Source: Streptomyces capitiformicae
GTDB taxonomy: Bacteria; Actinomycetota; Actinomycetes; Streptomycetales; Streptomycetaceae
Length of the DNA stretch: 64,000 nt
Direction: 5' to 3'
Assembly (NCBI RefSeq): GCF_002214185.1
Contig: NZ_CP022161.1
Location: forward strand, 8,129,486-8,193,485
Shown: positions 33,749 through 41,521 of the stretch, one piece after another
Layout of the letters: each line of letters opens with the position of its first letter
Position numbering within the stretch: the stretch's first letter is position 1
Notes under the pieces: generated by a model
The model's database searches: none
What the model was told of the DNA's origin: nothing
The model's input: only the letters and a program-made list of their open reading frames with translations
Made by a program: the position numbers and the translations under genes

Positions 33749-35317
33749 CCCGAACGGCGGACCGCCTGGCTGCGGGACGCCTTCGCGACTCAACCCGACG
33801 ACGGCAGGTCCCCTGCGCTGCAGGGCGACGCCCGCTGTGACATCTGCATCGTCGGCGGCGGCTACACCGACCTGTGGACCGTCCTGGAGATCCTGCGCCG
33901 GGCGCCCGGCACCGACATCGTGCTGATCGACGCCGATGTCTGCGGAGGCGGCGCCAGCGGCGCCAACGCCGGTTACCTGATGCCCATGTGGGCCCGGTTC
34001 AGCAGCCTGGTCGCCATCAGCGACCACGAGGAGGCACGCCGGCTGGGCGAGGCGTCCGAGCGGGCCGTGGACGAGATCCTGGACTTCGTCGACGAACACG
34101 GCATCGACGCCGAGTACCGGCGCGGTCCCTGGCTGTGGGCGGCATCGTCCAAGGCTCAGCACGGCGCCTGGCACACGACCCTGGAGGACCTGGCCCGGGC
34201 CGGTGTGGAGCCGCTGCGAGAACTGAGCCCGGACCAGGCGCGCCGGGCGGTCGGCACCCCGTCCCACTTCGGGGCGGTGGCCGATCCCCACTGCGCCACG
34301 CTGCAGCCCGCCAAGCTGGTACGCGGCATGCGGCGCGTGGCGCTGGACCAAGGCATACGGATTCACGAGCACACCCCGCTGACCGGGCTGCGCCGGGAGA
34401 ACGGCGCCGCTGTGGCGGTGGCCCCCCGCGCCACGATTCGCGCCGACCGGGTGGTACTGGCGATCAACGCATGGGCGGGCCAGTTGGAGGAGCTGGCCGA
34501 CCTGATGGTCACGGTGGCCAGCGACACGGTCCTGACGGTGCCAGTGCCGGACCGGCTCGCCGAGATCGGCTGGCGGGACGCGACCTCCGCATGCGACGCC
34601 CGCAAGCGGCTGAACTACTACCGCACCACTGCGGACGGCCGACTGGTGTTCGGCAAGGGCGGCGTCGGGCTGGCCCCTGGCAACTCGGGCGCGAGCACCA
34701 TGTGGGGCGGCGCCCTGCGCCCCGGCGAGGTGCGGCGCCAGTTCCTACGGCTCTTCCCCGACCTGCGGGACGTGCCGGTGGACATGATGTGGACGGCACC
34801 GGTGGAGTACGCGGTCACCTCGGTACCGTTCGCTGGTTGGCTGCGCTCCGTGCCGGGTGTCTGCTACGCCACCGGGTATTCGGGCGACGGGGTGGGCCCC
34901 TCCCGACTGATGGCCAAAGTTCTGGCCTCGCTCGTGCTCGGCACCCACGACGAGTGGTCCGGGTCGGCCTTCGCCCGGACCCCGGGCGGCGCCATACCCG
35001 GCGAACCGGTGCGGTTGGGTCACGCTGACCACCGGCCCGACACCCACCGCGCCGACATCCTCCACAGCGGTCCGGACACCGTCCTCACCTTCCACGGCGC
35101 CGAGCTGTTCACCGCGTGCCTCGTCCAGTCCCCCTACGCCACGTCCTCGAACCCCGAGCTCGGCGGCCGGACGATCGGCGTCTCGGTGTCCCCGCTCGAC
35201 CGGACCCTGACCCCCGTCAGCCTGTACAGCCTCGCCGCCGCCCTCGACGGCTACGCGGACGAGCTGCGCGGCCTCGCCGACCAGCTCACCGTGATCCTCG
35301 CCGGGGGTGAGAGGTGA
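33713..35317 (+). CDS. FAD-dependent oxidoreductase (DAO family), 3' end replaced at the prophage edge
   Basis: A 534-residue frame. Residues ~40-430 match the glycine/D-amino-acid oxidase family: CDICIVGGGYTDLWTVLEI, GASGANAGYLMP, a middle substrate domain, and CYATGYSGDGVGPSRLMAKV near the FAD-binding C-terminus. The dinucleotide motif GxGxxG is damaged: the last Gly is Asp (GGGYTD). After PGEPVRL (~435) the sequence stops resembling the family. The last ~100 residues (FHGAELFTACLVQ ... LDGYADELRGLADQL) instead seem to belong to the prophage operon that follows with a GTGA overlap. It is probably an in-frame chimera and a non-functional oxidase. The start among the repeated ATGs is uncertain. 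Confidence 0.7.
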   Translation: MRPPMRPPMRPPPERRTAWLRDAFATQPDDGRSPALQGDARCDICIVGGGYTDLWTVLEILRRAPGTDIVLIDADVCGGGASGANAGYLMPMWARFSSLVAISDHEEARRLGEASERAVDEILDFVDEHGIDAEYRRGPWLWAASSKAQHGAWHTTLEDLARAGVEPLRELSPDQARRAVGTPSHFGAVADPHCATLQPAKLVRGMRRVALDQGIRIHEHTPLTGLRRENGAAVAVAPRATIRADRVVLAINAWAGQLEELADLMVTVASDTVLTVPVPDRLAEIGWRDATSACDARKRLNYYRTTADGRLVFGKGGVGLAPGNSGASTMWGGALRPGEVRRQFLRLFPDLRDVPVDMMWTAPVEYAVTSVPFAGWLRSVPGVCYATGYSGDGVGPSRLMAKVLASLVLGTHDEWSGSAFARTPGGAIPGEPVRLGHADHRPDTHRADILHSGPDTVLTFHGAELFTACLVQSPYATSSNPELGGRTIGVSVSPLDRTLTPVSLYSLAAALDGYADELRGLADQLTVILAGGER

Positions 35318-36126
35318 AGCGCGATCCCCTTCTGTGGGCCGCCCTGGTCGCGGTCCTCGTCGTCCTCGCCTCAGCCGAGTACCGGCTGGCGGTCGCGTGC
35401 GGCTTCGGCCAGTACGTCGCCGCCGGCGTCCCCGCGGCCCTCGACGTGTACGCGATCGCCGCGCTCCGGGCCCGCCGGGATGTCCTCGCGGTCGTCGCCG
35501 TGCTCATCGGCGTGAACGCAGCCTCGCACCTTGTGGAGGTCGGTCTCCTGCCCGTGGACGTGCCGCTCGTCGTCGCCGTCTCGGCGGTCGCTCCGCTCGT
35601 CCTCTGGCGCGTACACCGGCTCGGGGAGGACGTGTCCGCAATTGTTGACACCGATCCGGAGCCCCCGGCGGCACTCGTGGCGGAACCGAGTTCCGCCCCG
35701 GCGGAACCAGCGGAACCGATCACCGTCGAGAGGGAGCCCACGGCCGTGTCTGCCATGCCAGACACCAACCCGGTCGGGCCCGTCCTCGGCCCGTGGACGC
35801 CCCTCGCGGAACTCGCAGCCGGAACCGGCGGAACCGTCATCGACCTGCGACTCCCCCAGGGATACCGGGCCGCCGGGACCCTCGCCGGAACCGAGGCGGA
35901 ACCCACACCGGAACCAGTTCCGCCCACGGTTCCGCCGACCGGAACCGGCGCCGCCGACATCACTTCCGAGGACTCCCAGAACACCACCTTCGAGGCCCGC
36001 GTCGCGCTCGTCCGCACCTGGCTGGTCACCGAGCCGGAACTCACCGGAACCGAGATCGGAACCAGGCTCGGCGTCTCCGACGGATACGGCAGGCGCGTGC
36101 TCAGGAGCGCGCGCGACGGCTCGTGA
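35314..36126 (+). CDS. SpdB/DUF2637-like membrane protein with C-terminal helix-turn-helix
   Basis: A 270-residue protein. The N-terminal ~110 residues hold about four membrane helices (LLWAALVAVLVVLASAEY, GVPAALDVYAIAAL, VVAVLIGVNAASHLV), resembling the Spd/DUF2637 proteins of actinobacterial plasmids and phages. A long Glu/Pro/Thr linker leads to a C-terminal HTH-like segment (EIGTRLGVSDGYGRRVLRS). The GTG overlaps the preceding stop. Its function is unknown; it may link a membrane event to DNA. Confidence 0.65.
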   Translation: MKRDPLLWAALVAVLVVLASAEYRLAVACGFGQYVAAGVPAALDVYAIAALRARRDVLAVVAVLIGVNAASHLVEVGLLPVDVPLVVAVSAVAPLVLWRVHRLGEDVSAIVDTDPEPPAALVAEPSSAPAEPAEPITVEREPTAVSAMPDTNPVGPVLGPWTPLAELAAGTGGTVIDLRLPQGYRAAGTLAGTEAEPTPEPVPPTVPPTGTGAADITSEDSQNTTFEARVALVRTWLVTEPELTGTEIGTRLGVSDGYGRRVLRSARDGS

Positions 36127-36269
36127 TCCTCGGCCTGTTCTTCGGGCTCTCGGCCCTGCTCGCCCTCTTCGGGCTGTGCGCTGTCGCGCTCCACGACGTC
36201 CCCAAGATCTCCGGGACCGTCGCCCTGATCATCACCATGGCCGCGCTCGGCGTGGCCGTCCTCCGATAG
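36123..36269 (+). CDS. Small two-helix membrane protein
   Basis: 48 residues, nearly all hydrophobic: FFGLSALLALFGLCAVAL and GTVALIITMAALGVAVL. The GTG overlaps the preceding stop (GTGA). It belongs to the prophage's small membrane-protein operon; role unknown. Confidence 0.6.
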   Translation: MILGLFFGLSALLALFGLCAVALHDVPKISGTVALIITMAALGVAVLR

Positions 36270-36277
36270 GACCCACC

Positions 36278-36784
36278 GTGCAGTTCGTGACCTTCGGCGG
36301 TGTCACCGTCGGACTCTGCATCCTCGGCCACTTCCTCACCACCTGGTTCCCCGGCCGCAAAGCCCTCACCAAGGACCCCGTCCGCCACGCCTCCGCCCTC
36401 GCCCCATTCCTCCTGTCGTGGGCATACGGCTGCCTCGCCGTCCTCGGCGTCGGCGGGCTCATCGGCTGGGCCGCCGACACCGCCCTGTGGATCTCCAACT
36501 GGTTGGGGGACGCGGCGTTGGTCTGGGGCGTCGGCGGGCAGGCCGGCCAGACCGCCGGCCCCGCCCCGTACCTGCCACTCACCCAGGCCGGGGGCGGGCT
36601 CGTGCTCATCCTCACCATGTGCATGGTGGCCGCGGCCAAGAAGTCGAAGCACGGCAGCGACATCGCGCGCGGCGCCTGGTGCGGAATCTGCCTCGGCACA
36701 TCCTCAGGCATCGCCGGGTTCGCCGCCGTGCCCCTGGCCCAGGCCGTCAACTGGCTCGGCGACACGGTCTACGGAGCCCTGTGA
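36278..36784 (+). CDS. Phage-encoded multi-pass membrane protein
   Basis: 168 residues from GTG with AGGA upstream. Helices are FLLSWAYGCLAVLGVGGLIG, GGLVLILTMCMVAAA and GTSSGIAGFAAVPLAQAV. There is a Gly-rich loop and a charged KKSKHGSD segment. No family recognised. It is translationally coupled to the next gene (ATGA overlap). Confidence 0.6.
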   Translation: MQFVTFGGVTVGLCILGHFLTTWFPGRKALTKDPVRHASALAPFLLSWAYGCLAVLGVGGLIGWAADTALWISNWLGDAALVWGVGGQAGQTAGPAPYLPLTQAGGGLVLILTMCMVAAAKKSKHGSDIARGAWCGICLGTSSGIAGFAAVPLAQAVNWLGDTVYGAL

Positions 36785-37101
36785 TGACCGCCGAGGAGGA
36801 GCCGTCCCGGGCGGCTGGCGGGTGCGTCCTCGCGATCCTCGCGGCCGTCGTCGTGGCCGTCGTGTTCGCTGCCTCGACCACAGCGGGGGTGCTCTCGCTG
36901 TGGTCCGCCGGAGTCTTCGCCCTGTGGCGGACCGCGCGCCGTATGTCCGCTTCGCGAACCACTCCCCCACCGAGAGGGGTTGCCCCCGAATCCGACGAAG
37001 CTGCACGTCGCAGGCTCAAGAAGGCGAGAGGGGCTACGGACCCGAACGGGGTTATGTGCATCATCCACGCACCCGCCGAGGAGGAGGTGAACGAGTCGTG
37101 A
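36784..37101 (+). CDS. Hypothetical protein with one membrane helix pair
   Basis: 105 residues. Hydrophobic segments CVLAILAAVVVAVVFAAS and LWSAGVFALW are followed by a basic tail (RRRLKKARGATDPN) and an HAPAEEE end. Start and stop overlap its neighbours. Unknown function. Confidence 0.6.
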   Translation: MTAEEEPSRAAGGCVLAILAAVVVAVVFAASTTAGVLSLWSAGVFALWRTARRMSASRTTPPPRGVAPESDEAARRRLKKARGATDPNGVMCIIHAPAEEEVNES

Positions 37102-37190
37102 TCAAGCGCCTGTTGACCCTCGTCGGCCTCGCACCCACCTACTGCGGAGACTGCGGGTGGTGGGTCGAGAACTGCCCCCACCAGAAATAG
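37098..37190 (+). CDS. 30-residue CxxC...C mini-protein
   Basis: GTG start with GGAGGTG upstream, coupled to the preceding stop. The sequence runs KRLLTLVGLAPTY then CGDCGWWVENC, a possible zinc-binding knuckle. A terminator follows 30 bp later, closing the operon. Similar tiny proteins occur in actinophages, but I cannot name a role. Confidence 0.55.
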   Translation: MIKRLLTLVGLAPTYCGDCGWWVENCPHQK

Positions 37191-37222
37191 GCCGAGCAGC
37201 CTCACCACCACGCACCACAGAC

Positions 37223-37250
37223 GGCCCCCGCCTCGCCGAGGACGGGGGCC
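37223..37250 (+). terminator. Terminator closing the membrane-protein operon
   Basis: GGCCCCCG (37223-37230) pairs with CGGGGGCC (37243-37250), followed by TTTCG. Confidence 0.8.
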
Positions 37251-37327
37251 TTTCGCATATCTGGGACCCTTGCGCACCTCAACCCGCACGTGCCATCCCG
37301 CGCACGTTACAAAGACGTTGAGCGCGG

Positions 37328-37609
37328 CTACGCGACCAGCGAGTTGTAGAGCTCCGTCATCTTCGTCTCGAAGGGAGGCGCACCGAGTTCCTGGGCGACA
37401 GGCATCACCCGCTCCCGAAGAAAGCGGTCGTGATGTTCCGCAGACTCCCAGACGTCCACAACCTGCCAGCCGCCTCCCTCCCGGGGTGCCGCATAGTGAG
37501 CGATCAATCCACTCGGCAGGTCGTTGCGGTCTGGAATGACCCGGTCGATGGTCGCCTGGTACAGATCCTGGTTCCAGTCAGGGCCGTAGTGATACCCAAG
37601 GACGGGCAT
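37328..37609 (-). CDS. Small dimeric alpha/beta-barrel-like protein (ABM-type), prophage cargo
   Basis: 93 residues with the pattern of antibiotic-biosynthesis-monooxygenase-like ferredoxin folds: PSGLIAHYAAPREGGGWQVV, then DVWESAEHHDRFLRERVMP. In known members this fold acts as a monooxygenase or a binding dimer. It is transcribed against the phage late genes, between two terminators, as an independent cargo gene. Confidence 0.65.
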   Translation of the reverse strand: MPVLGYHYGPDWNQDLYQATIDRVIPDRNDLPSGLIAHYAAPREGGGWQVVDVWESAEHHDRFLRERVMPVAQELGAPPFETKMTELYNSLVA

Positions 37610-37802
37610 GCGCCAGCCCTCCTTCCGCGCTCATGGGGCTGTGACCACGACGCTAGGTCCCGGGCCACAGGACAGCGACCGGCAATAGTCCGTCCGGGGT
37701 GCCGCGCTGCCTCGGCAAGAAGCTCCGGCTCCGCGTCGGGCGCCGAGCCCACCACCACTGGCGCCGCACCCACCAAGCCGGCGCCCGCTGACGTACGACT
37801 AC

Positions 37803-37831
37803 GGCCCCCGCCTCAACCGAGGACGGGGGCC
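37803..37831. terminator. Terminator hairpin between cargo genes
   Basis: GGCCCCCG (37803-37810) pairs with CGGGGGCC (37824-37831). It is nearly the same sequence as the hairpin at 37223-37250, which suggests a duplicated terminator. Confidence 0.7.
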
Positions 37832-37867
37832 TTCGCCTGTTTGCTCCGCAGGCCCTCCCTCGGGCGC

Positions 37868-38149
37868 TCAGACGGCGTGGCGCTCCTTCTGTTCCCGCAG
37901 GTCGTGGACGCTGGCGGTGAGGGTGCCGTCTTGCTGTTCGTAGTGGGAGAGGGCGATGCCGAGGCCGAAGAAGGTGGGGGCCCATTCGCCGACGAAGATT
38001 CCCCACCGGTCTGCGCGGGCGAGGCCGCCGACGGGTTCGGCTTTGAGGCTGGTTGCCCAGGTGGCGACGGAGAGGCCGATGGAGGCGAAGGCGGCGAGGT
38101 AGGCGTGTTCGCTGCGGATGCCCATGTCGTGCAGTTTCTTGATGACCAT
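37868..38149 (-). CDS. Small two-helix membrane protein, prophage cargo
   Basis: 93 residues. The ATG at 38149 has GGAG 7 nt upstream. Possible helices are AYLAAFASIGLSVATWATSL and GEWAPTFFGLGIALSHY. The C-terminus is charged (HDLREQKERHAV). No family recognised. The minus-strand orientation and its own signals suggest a lysogenic cargo gene. Confidence 0.6.
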   Translation of the reverse strand: MVIKKLHDMGIRSEHAYLAAFASIGLSVATWATSLKAEPVGGLARADRWGIFVGEWAPTFFGLGIALSHYEQQDGTLTASVHDLREQKERHAV

Positions 38150-38353
38150 GGTGTGCTCCGTTCGAACGCAGGGACATTCCATCCCTAAGTACCCGAAACC
38201 GCCACAGGTAACCAGCGCCGCGCACGCGCTCCCGGGGGAATCCCCGACGTCCCATACCAGTGCCACGACTGCACCCCCGGCTGTGGCCGATATCTCCCTG
38301 CCCCACTCAGTCCGACAGGTGACGACCATGACCAGCAGGCGACAGGATGAGCC

Positions 38354-38737
38354 ATGGCCCCGCAAGCTCGTATCCTCGGCATCGCCGCCGCCGTCATATT
38401 CCTCGTCGGCGGCGGATTCGCCGCTGGCCGGCTCACAGCGCCACAGTCCCCGGCCAACGCCGCCGCTTGCTCCGAGCCCCGCAAGGTCTACCAGGAGTTC
38501 ATCGACAACAACTCCAAGAACCAAGAGGTGGAGCAGCAGCGGTACAGGGGGCGGATGGCGGCAAACACGATCCTGCAGAACCCCGACTGCTTCAGCTCCA
38601 GCGACCGAGCGGCCGCGCAAACCCTCCTCGACATGATCGAGCAAGGCGTGCAGCAGGATGCTGTCGACGGCCTGCGCAACGACGTGGAACAGTGCATCGA
38701 AGATGCCACCGACCAGTACTCCTGGAGCAACTGCTGA
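38354..38737 (+). CDS. Secreted or membrane-anchored small protein with conserved cysteines
   Basis: 127 residues. The N-terminal helix ILGIAAAVIFLVGGGFAAG could be a signal peptide or anchor. The mature part is acidic/helical with Cys at CSEPRKVYQ, NPDCFSS, VEQCIED and the C-terminal SNC, enough for two disulfides outside the cell. The family is unknown. It is plausibly a lysogenic surface protein. Confidence 0.6.
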   Translation: MAPQARILGIAAAVIFLVGGGFAAGRLTAPQSPANAAACSEPRKVYQEFIDNNSKNQEVEQQRYRGRMAANTILQNPDCFSSSDRAAAQTLLDMIEQGVQQDAVDGLRNDVEQCIEDATDQYSWSNC

Positions 38738-38812
38738 CGCCCCAGCGCATCATGGGGGCATGGAGTCGCAGATCATCCGGCCCGGCCACCTCACCGCCCA
38801 CCAGCTGGCTGC

Positions 38813-39451
38813 CTAACAATGCACTTCCGGGCGCTTCAAGTTCAACCACATGTTCCACGCTATTGATAGAACAAGAACCACACAAAGAAGGCATCCCACA
38901 TAGCTGAAAACTCCGCCTGCGTTACGAAAAGAGAGCCACAGAATATGAGTCGAGAAAGCTATAGCGATAGCCAGAATGGAGCCATAAACTAATACATTAG
39001 CCGTGTAGCGCCCCCATGAAGAGACGTCAGGATCAAGGAATTCCTCACCGACAGTTACGCCAAATCGGAAGGCCCCCGAAGGCCGCCTCGGGCATGTGAG
39101 GCTCTTCTGCACCGGGACACTTTGGATCAGAGAAGAGTCCATGACTACGAGTTGCGCCAGCCTTCGCTCTACCAGGAGCGCCGTATGTGATCTTGCTCCA
39201 TTCATCCCGACCATAACTTGATGGTAAGCGACAAGCGCACATGCGGGAGTGGGAGCGAACGCCAGAACGCTACCGTTAAGAGGGGTGGCTGCACTCGTGT
39301 ATGCAGATACGGCCGCCATATAAGTCAAGGCGAAACCGAGTATCGCGAGAGTGTTGGTGAACACCGCTGCATTGTCGGCGCGTTCAGCTTGATAAAGGGA
39401 AGTCAGCAGGGAAATCTCCTCGCCCCTTGAGGGCGATGGATTACTGGACAT
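38813..39451 (-). CDS. Low-GC membrane protein with a TTA codon, prophage cargo
   Basis: 212 residues with four likely helices (AILGFALTYMAAVSAY, LAFAPTPACALVAYH, ANVLVYGSILAIAIAF, VGCLLCVVLVLSIAW). The N-terminal segment EEISLLTSLYQAERADNAAVF precedes them. Base composition is visibly lower in GC than neighbouring genes, with many A/T third positions. An in-frame TTA leucine codon lies at 38990-38992, so translation in Streptomyces would need the bldA tRNA. No family recognised. It may be a superinfection or defence cargo gene, but that is a guess. Confidence 0.65.
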   Translation of the reverse strand: MSSNPSPSRGEEISLLTSLYQAERADNAAVFTNTLAILGFALTYMAAVSAYTSAATPLNGSVLAFAPTPACALVAYHQVMVGMNGARSHTALLVERRLAQLVVMDSSLIQSVPVQKSLTCPRRPSGAFRFGVTVGEEFLDPDVSSWGRYTANVLVYGSILAIAIAFSTHILWLSFRNAGGVFSYVGCLLCVVLVLSIAWNMWLNLKRPEVHC

Positions 39452-39651
39452 TGCACTATGCCCTTCACTCAGACCACGCCCACCCCACGAGGAGCCAACG
39501 TCGGCCAGCCTCGCCCCCGAGGGCTTCCACCCCACTACTACCCCAGCACTGCGACCGAATAGACGCTCGGTCGGGCAGACTTTACCTACCAGAGACCCCG
39601 GCGACGGCGGCAACCGTCCCGGGGCACGGTCGACCTGAGTAGGAGATCGAC

Positions 39652-40230
39652 ATGTACAAGGTACGAGCGCAAAACCTCCTCGCCCAACACGCCCACGAAG
39701 AGACTCCCGAACGAGTCTTCGCCGACCTCGTCGACCGAGATGACCCCGCATTCCCGGAGATCACGCAGGCTCTCGTCGACTTCGCCTTCGAACTCGGTGA
39801 TCCCGAGGCTGTCGACGACGGCATAGTGAAGGCCGCGATTCGTATCGGACGAGCCCGGCACGACCGCCACCAGCAAGGCGAAGTCCTGCCTCCCCACACG
39901 GGCCTCATGCCTCGGCGCGAGACCGACCCCCGCGCCGTCGTCTACTACATCCGTCGAGGCGCCATGGTGAAGATCGGCACGACCGTCGACCTACGAGGCC
40001 GCATGGCCACCCTGCTGCCCGAGGAAGTCCTGGCCATCGAGCCCGGAGACCAGAAGCTGGAGGCCCAGAGGCACCAAACCTTCCGTGCGCTCCGCGTGCC
40101 GGGCCAGCGCGAGTGGTTCTACGCGGGCCGGGAAATCCAGGACCACATCCGGCAAGTCCTCGCACAGCACGGGCCGCCACCTGAGGACCTCCCTACGCTC
40201 CAGCCCGGAAATGGCATGCTGAACACATGA
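39652..40230 (+). CDS. GIY-YIG / T5orf172-like nuclease-fold protein
   Basis: 192 residues. The C-terminal half has VVYYIRRGAMVKIGTTVDLRGR, later LEAQRHQTFRALRV and REWFYAG, matching the T5orf172/MUG113 branch of the GIY-YIG superfamily. The N-terminal half (residues 1-80) is helical and acidic. In phages this fold occurs in homing-type or accessory nucleases. It overlaps the next gene by ATGA. Confidence 0.7.
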   Translation: MYKVRAQNLLAQHAHEETPERVFADLVDRDDPAFPEITQALVDFAFELGDPEAVDDGIVKAAIRIGRARHDRHQQGEVLPPHTGLMPRRETDPRAVVYYIRRGAMVKIGTTVDLRGRMATLLPEEVLAIEPGDQKLEAQRHQTFRALRVPGQREWFYAGREIQDHIRQVLAQHGPPPEDLPTLQPGNGMLNT

Positions 40231-40406
40231 GCGACCCCTTGATCGTCGACATCTACGCGGCGGCACTGAGCGCCCAGCAAAAGCCCGGCACCATCCGCCA
40301 GTGGCTCCGCCGAGGACGCCTCACCCACCACGGCTACGACTGCCAGGGCCGTGCCCTCGTCGACCTTCATGAGCTTCAGCCGTCAGTCGAAGACCAAGCG
40401 GCTTGA
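40227..40406 (+). CDS. Small MerR/excisionase-like helix-turn-helix protein
   Basis: 59 residues. IYAAALSAQQKPGTIRQWLR, then RGRLTHHGYDCQGRALVDL has the winged-helix layout of MerR/excisionase-type phage proteins (helix, turn, helix, then a wing ending in a 'DL' strand). It might control early/late switching or be an orphan excisionase. It is coupled to the GIY-YIG gene and followed by a terminator. Confidence 0.6.
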   Translation: MSDPLIVDIYAAALSAQQKPGTIRQWLRRGRLTHHGYDCQGRALVDLHELQPSVEDQAA

Positions 40407-40476
40407 CCAGTAGCCTGACCTGCTGTAACACTCAAGCCACGTTCACTGTGCCTTCAACCGGCACCACAGACCTCCG

Positions 40477-40500
40477 AGGCCCCGCACACCAACGGGGCCT
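40477..40500 (+). terminator. Terminator before the HNH gene
   Basis: AGGCCCCG (40477-40484) pairs with CGGGGCCT (40493-40500), followed by TATGT. Confidence 0.75.
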
Positions 40501-40522
40501 TATGTATGCGCAGGAGGCAGCA

Positions 40523-40879
40523 ATGCCCACGCGCAAGGCCATGCAGGTCTGCCCCACACCAGGCTGCCCCACCCTCACCCCAGCAGGACCCTGCCCCGCC
40601 TGCCAGGCCAAGGCCCGCGCCGCCCGACCCCAGCCCAACCAGCGTGGCTACAACACAGCATGGCGCAAGGCCAGCGCCGAGTACCTGCGTGACCATCCCT
40701 GGTGCGAGTGCCACGAGTGCGCAGACCTACCCATGCTCCAGCGGGACCGGGCCACCGAGGTCGACCACATCGACGGCCTCGGACCACTCGGCCCCCGAGG
40801 CTTCGACCCGAGCAACTGGCAGGCCATGAGCAAGCGCCACCACTCCCGCAAGACCGCAGCTGAGACCTGGGGCACGTGA
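40523..40879 (+). CDS. HNH endonuclease
   Basis: 118 residues. N-terminal zinc ligands lie in CPTPGC and CPACQ. The HNH core is LRDHPWCECHECA, then EVDHIDGL and a final NWQAMSKRHHSRKTA. AGGAGG lies just before the ATG. An HNH protein next to terminase is standard in cos-type phages, where it supports terminase cutting at the packaging site. Confidence 0.9.
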   Translation: MPTRKAMQVCPTPGCPTLTPAGPCPACQAKARAARPQPNQRGYNTAWRKASAEYLRDHPWCECHECADLPMLQRDRATEVDHIDGLGPLGPRGFDPSNWQAMSKRHHSRKTAAETWGT

Positions 40880-41038
40880 CGCACGGTCACGGACCCACGG
40901 GGGTGACCCCCGGGCGGCTGGGGGTGGAACAGCGCGGGGGAGGGCGCCGGGAGGTCGGCCGGGTTCAGAGGGTCCCCGCCGTCACGCAAGGTGACGGCCT
41001 GGTGCTGCGCAACGCAGCGCGTTGAAGGAGTGATCGAC

Positions 41039-41521
41039 ATGCCCCGTGGCGGAGCGCGCGCGGTCTCCGGGCCGGCACCGGATCCCCGGTCCCTGCGCAG
41101 TACGAAGGCTCAGGACAAGGGCGGATGGCGGACGCTGCCCGCCGAGGGCCGCCAGGCGCCGGCGCCCGACTGGCCGCTGACGACGGCGTCCGAGCGCGAG
41201 TTGGACCTGTGGGAAGACCTGTGGGTCAAGCCGCAGGCCGTGGCGTGGGAGGACATGGGGCAGGAGTTGGAGGTCGCCCTGTTCGTGCGGACGCTCGCCG
41301 AGGCCGAGCGCGCGGACGGGCGGGTGGACGTGAAGAAGATGGTGCGGGGCTACCTCGACTCGCTCGGGCTGAGCGTGGCGGGCATGAACCGCAACCGGTG
41401 GAAGGTCGCGCCCGCGCTGGAGGACCAGGGCGAGGACGTGCCGGAGACCGCGGCCCCGCCCGTGCGGCCCCCGTCGGCTCGTGACCGGCTGAAGGTCGTG
41501 TTCAGTGGTGAAGGGGCCTGA
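41039..41521 (+). CDS. Terminase small subunit
   Basis: 160 residues. ERELDLWEDLWVKPQAVAWE and the helical VKKMVRGYLDSLGLSVAGMN fit small-terminase-type proteins, which recognise phage DNA and hand it to the large subunit. Position between HNH and TerL supports the call. It overlaps the large subunit start by 17 bp in another frame. Confidence 0.78.
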   Translation: MPRGGARAVSGPAPDPRSLRSTKAQDKGGWRTLPAEGRQAPAPDWPLTTASERELDLWEDLWVKPQAVAWEDMGQELEVALFVRTLAEAERADGRVDVKKMVRGYLDSLGLSVAGMNRNRWKVAPALEDQGEDVPETAAPPVRPPSARDRLKVVFSGEGA

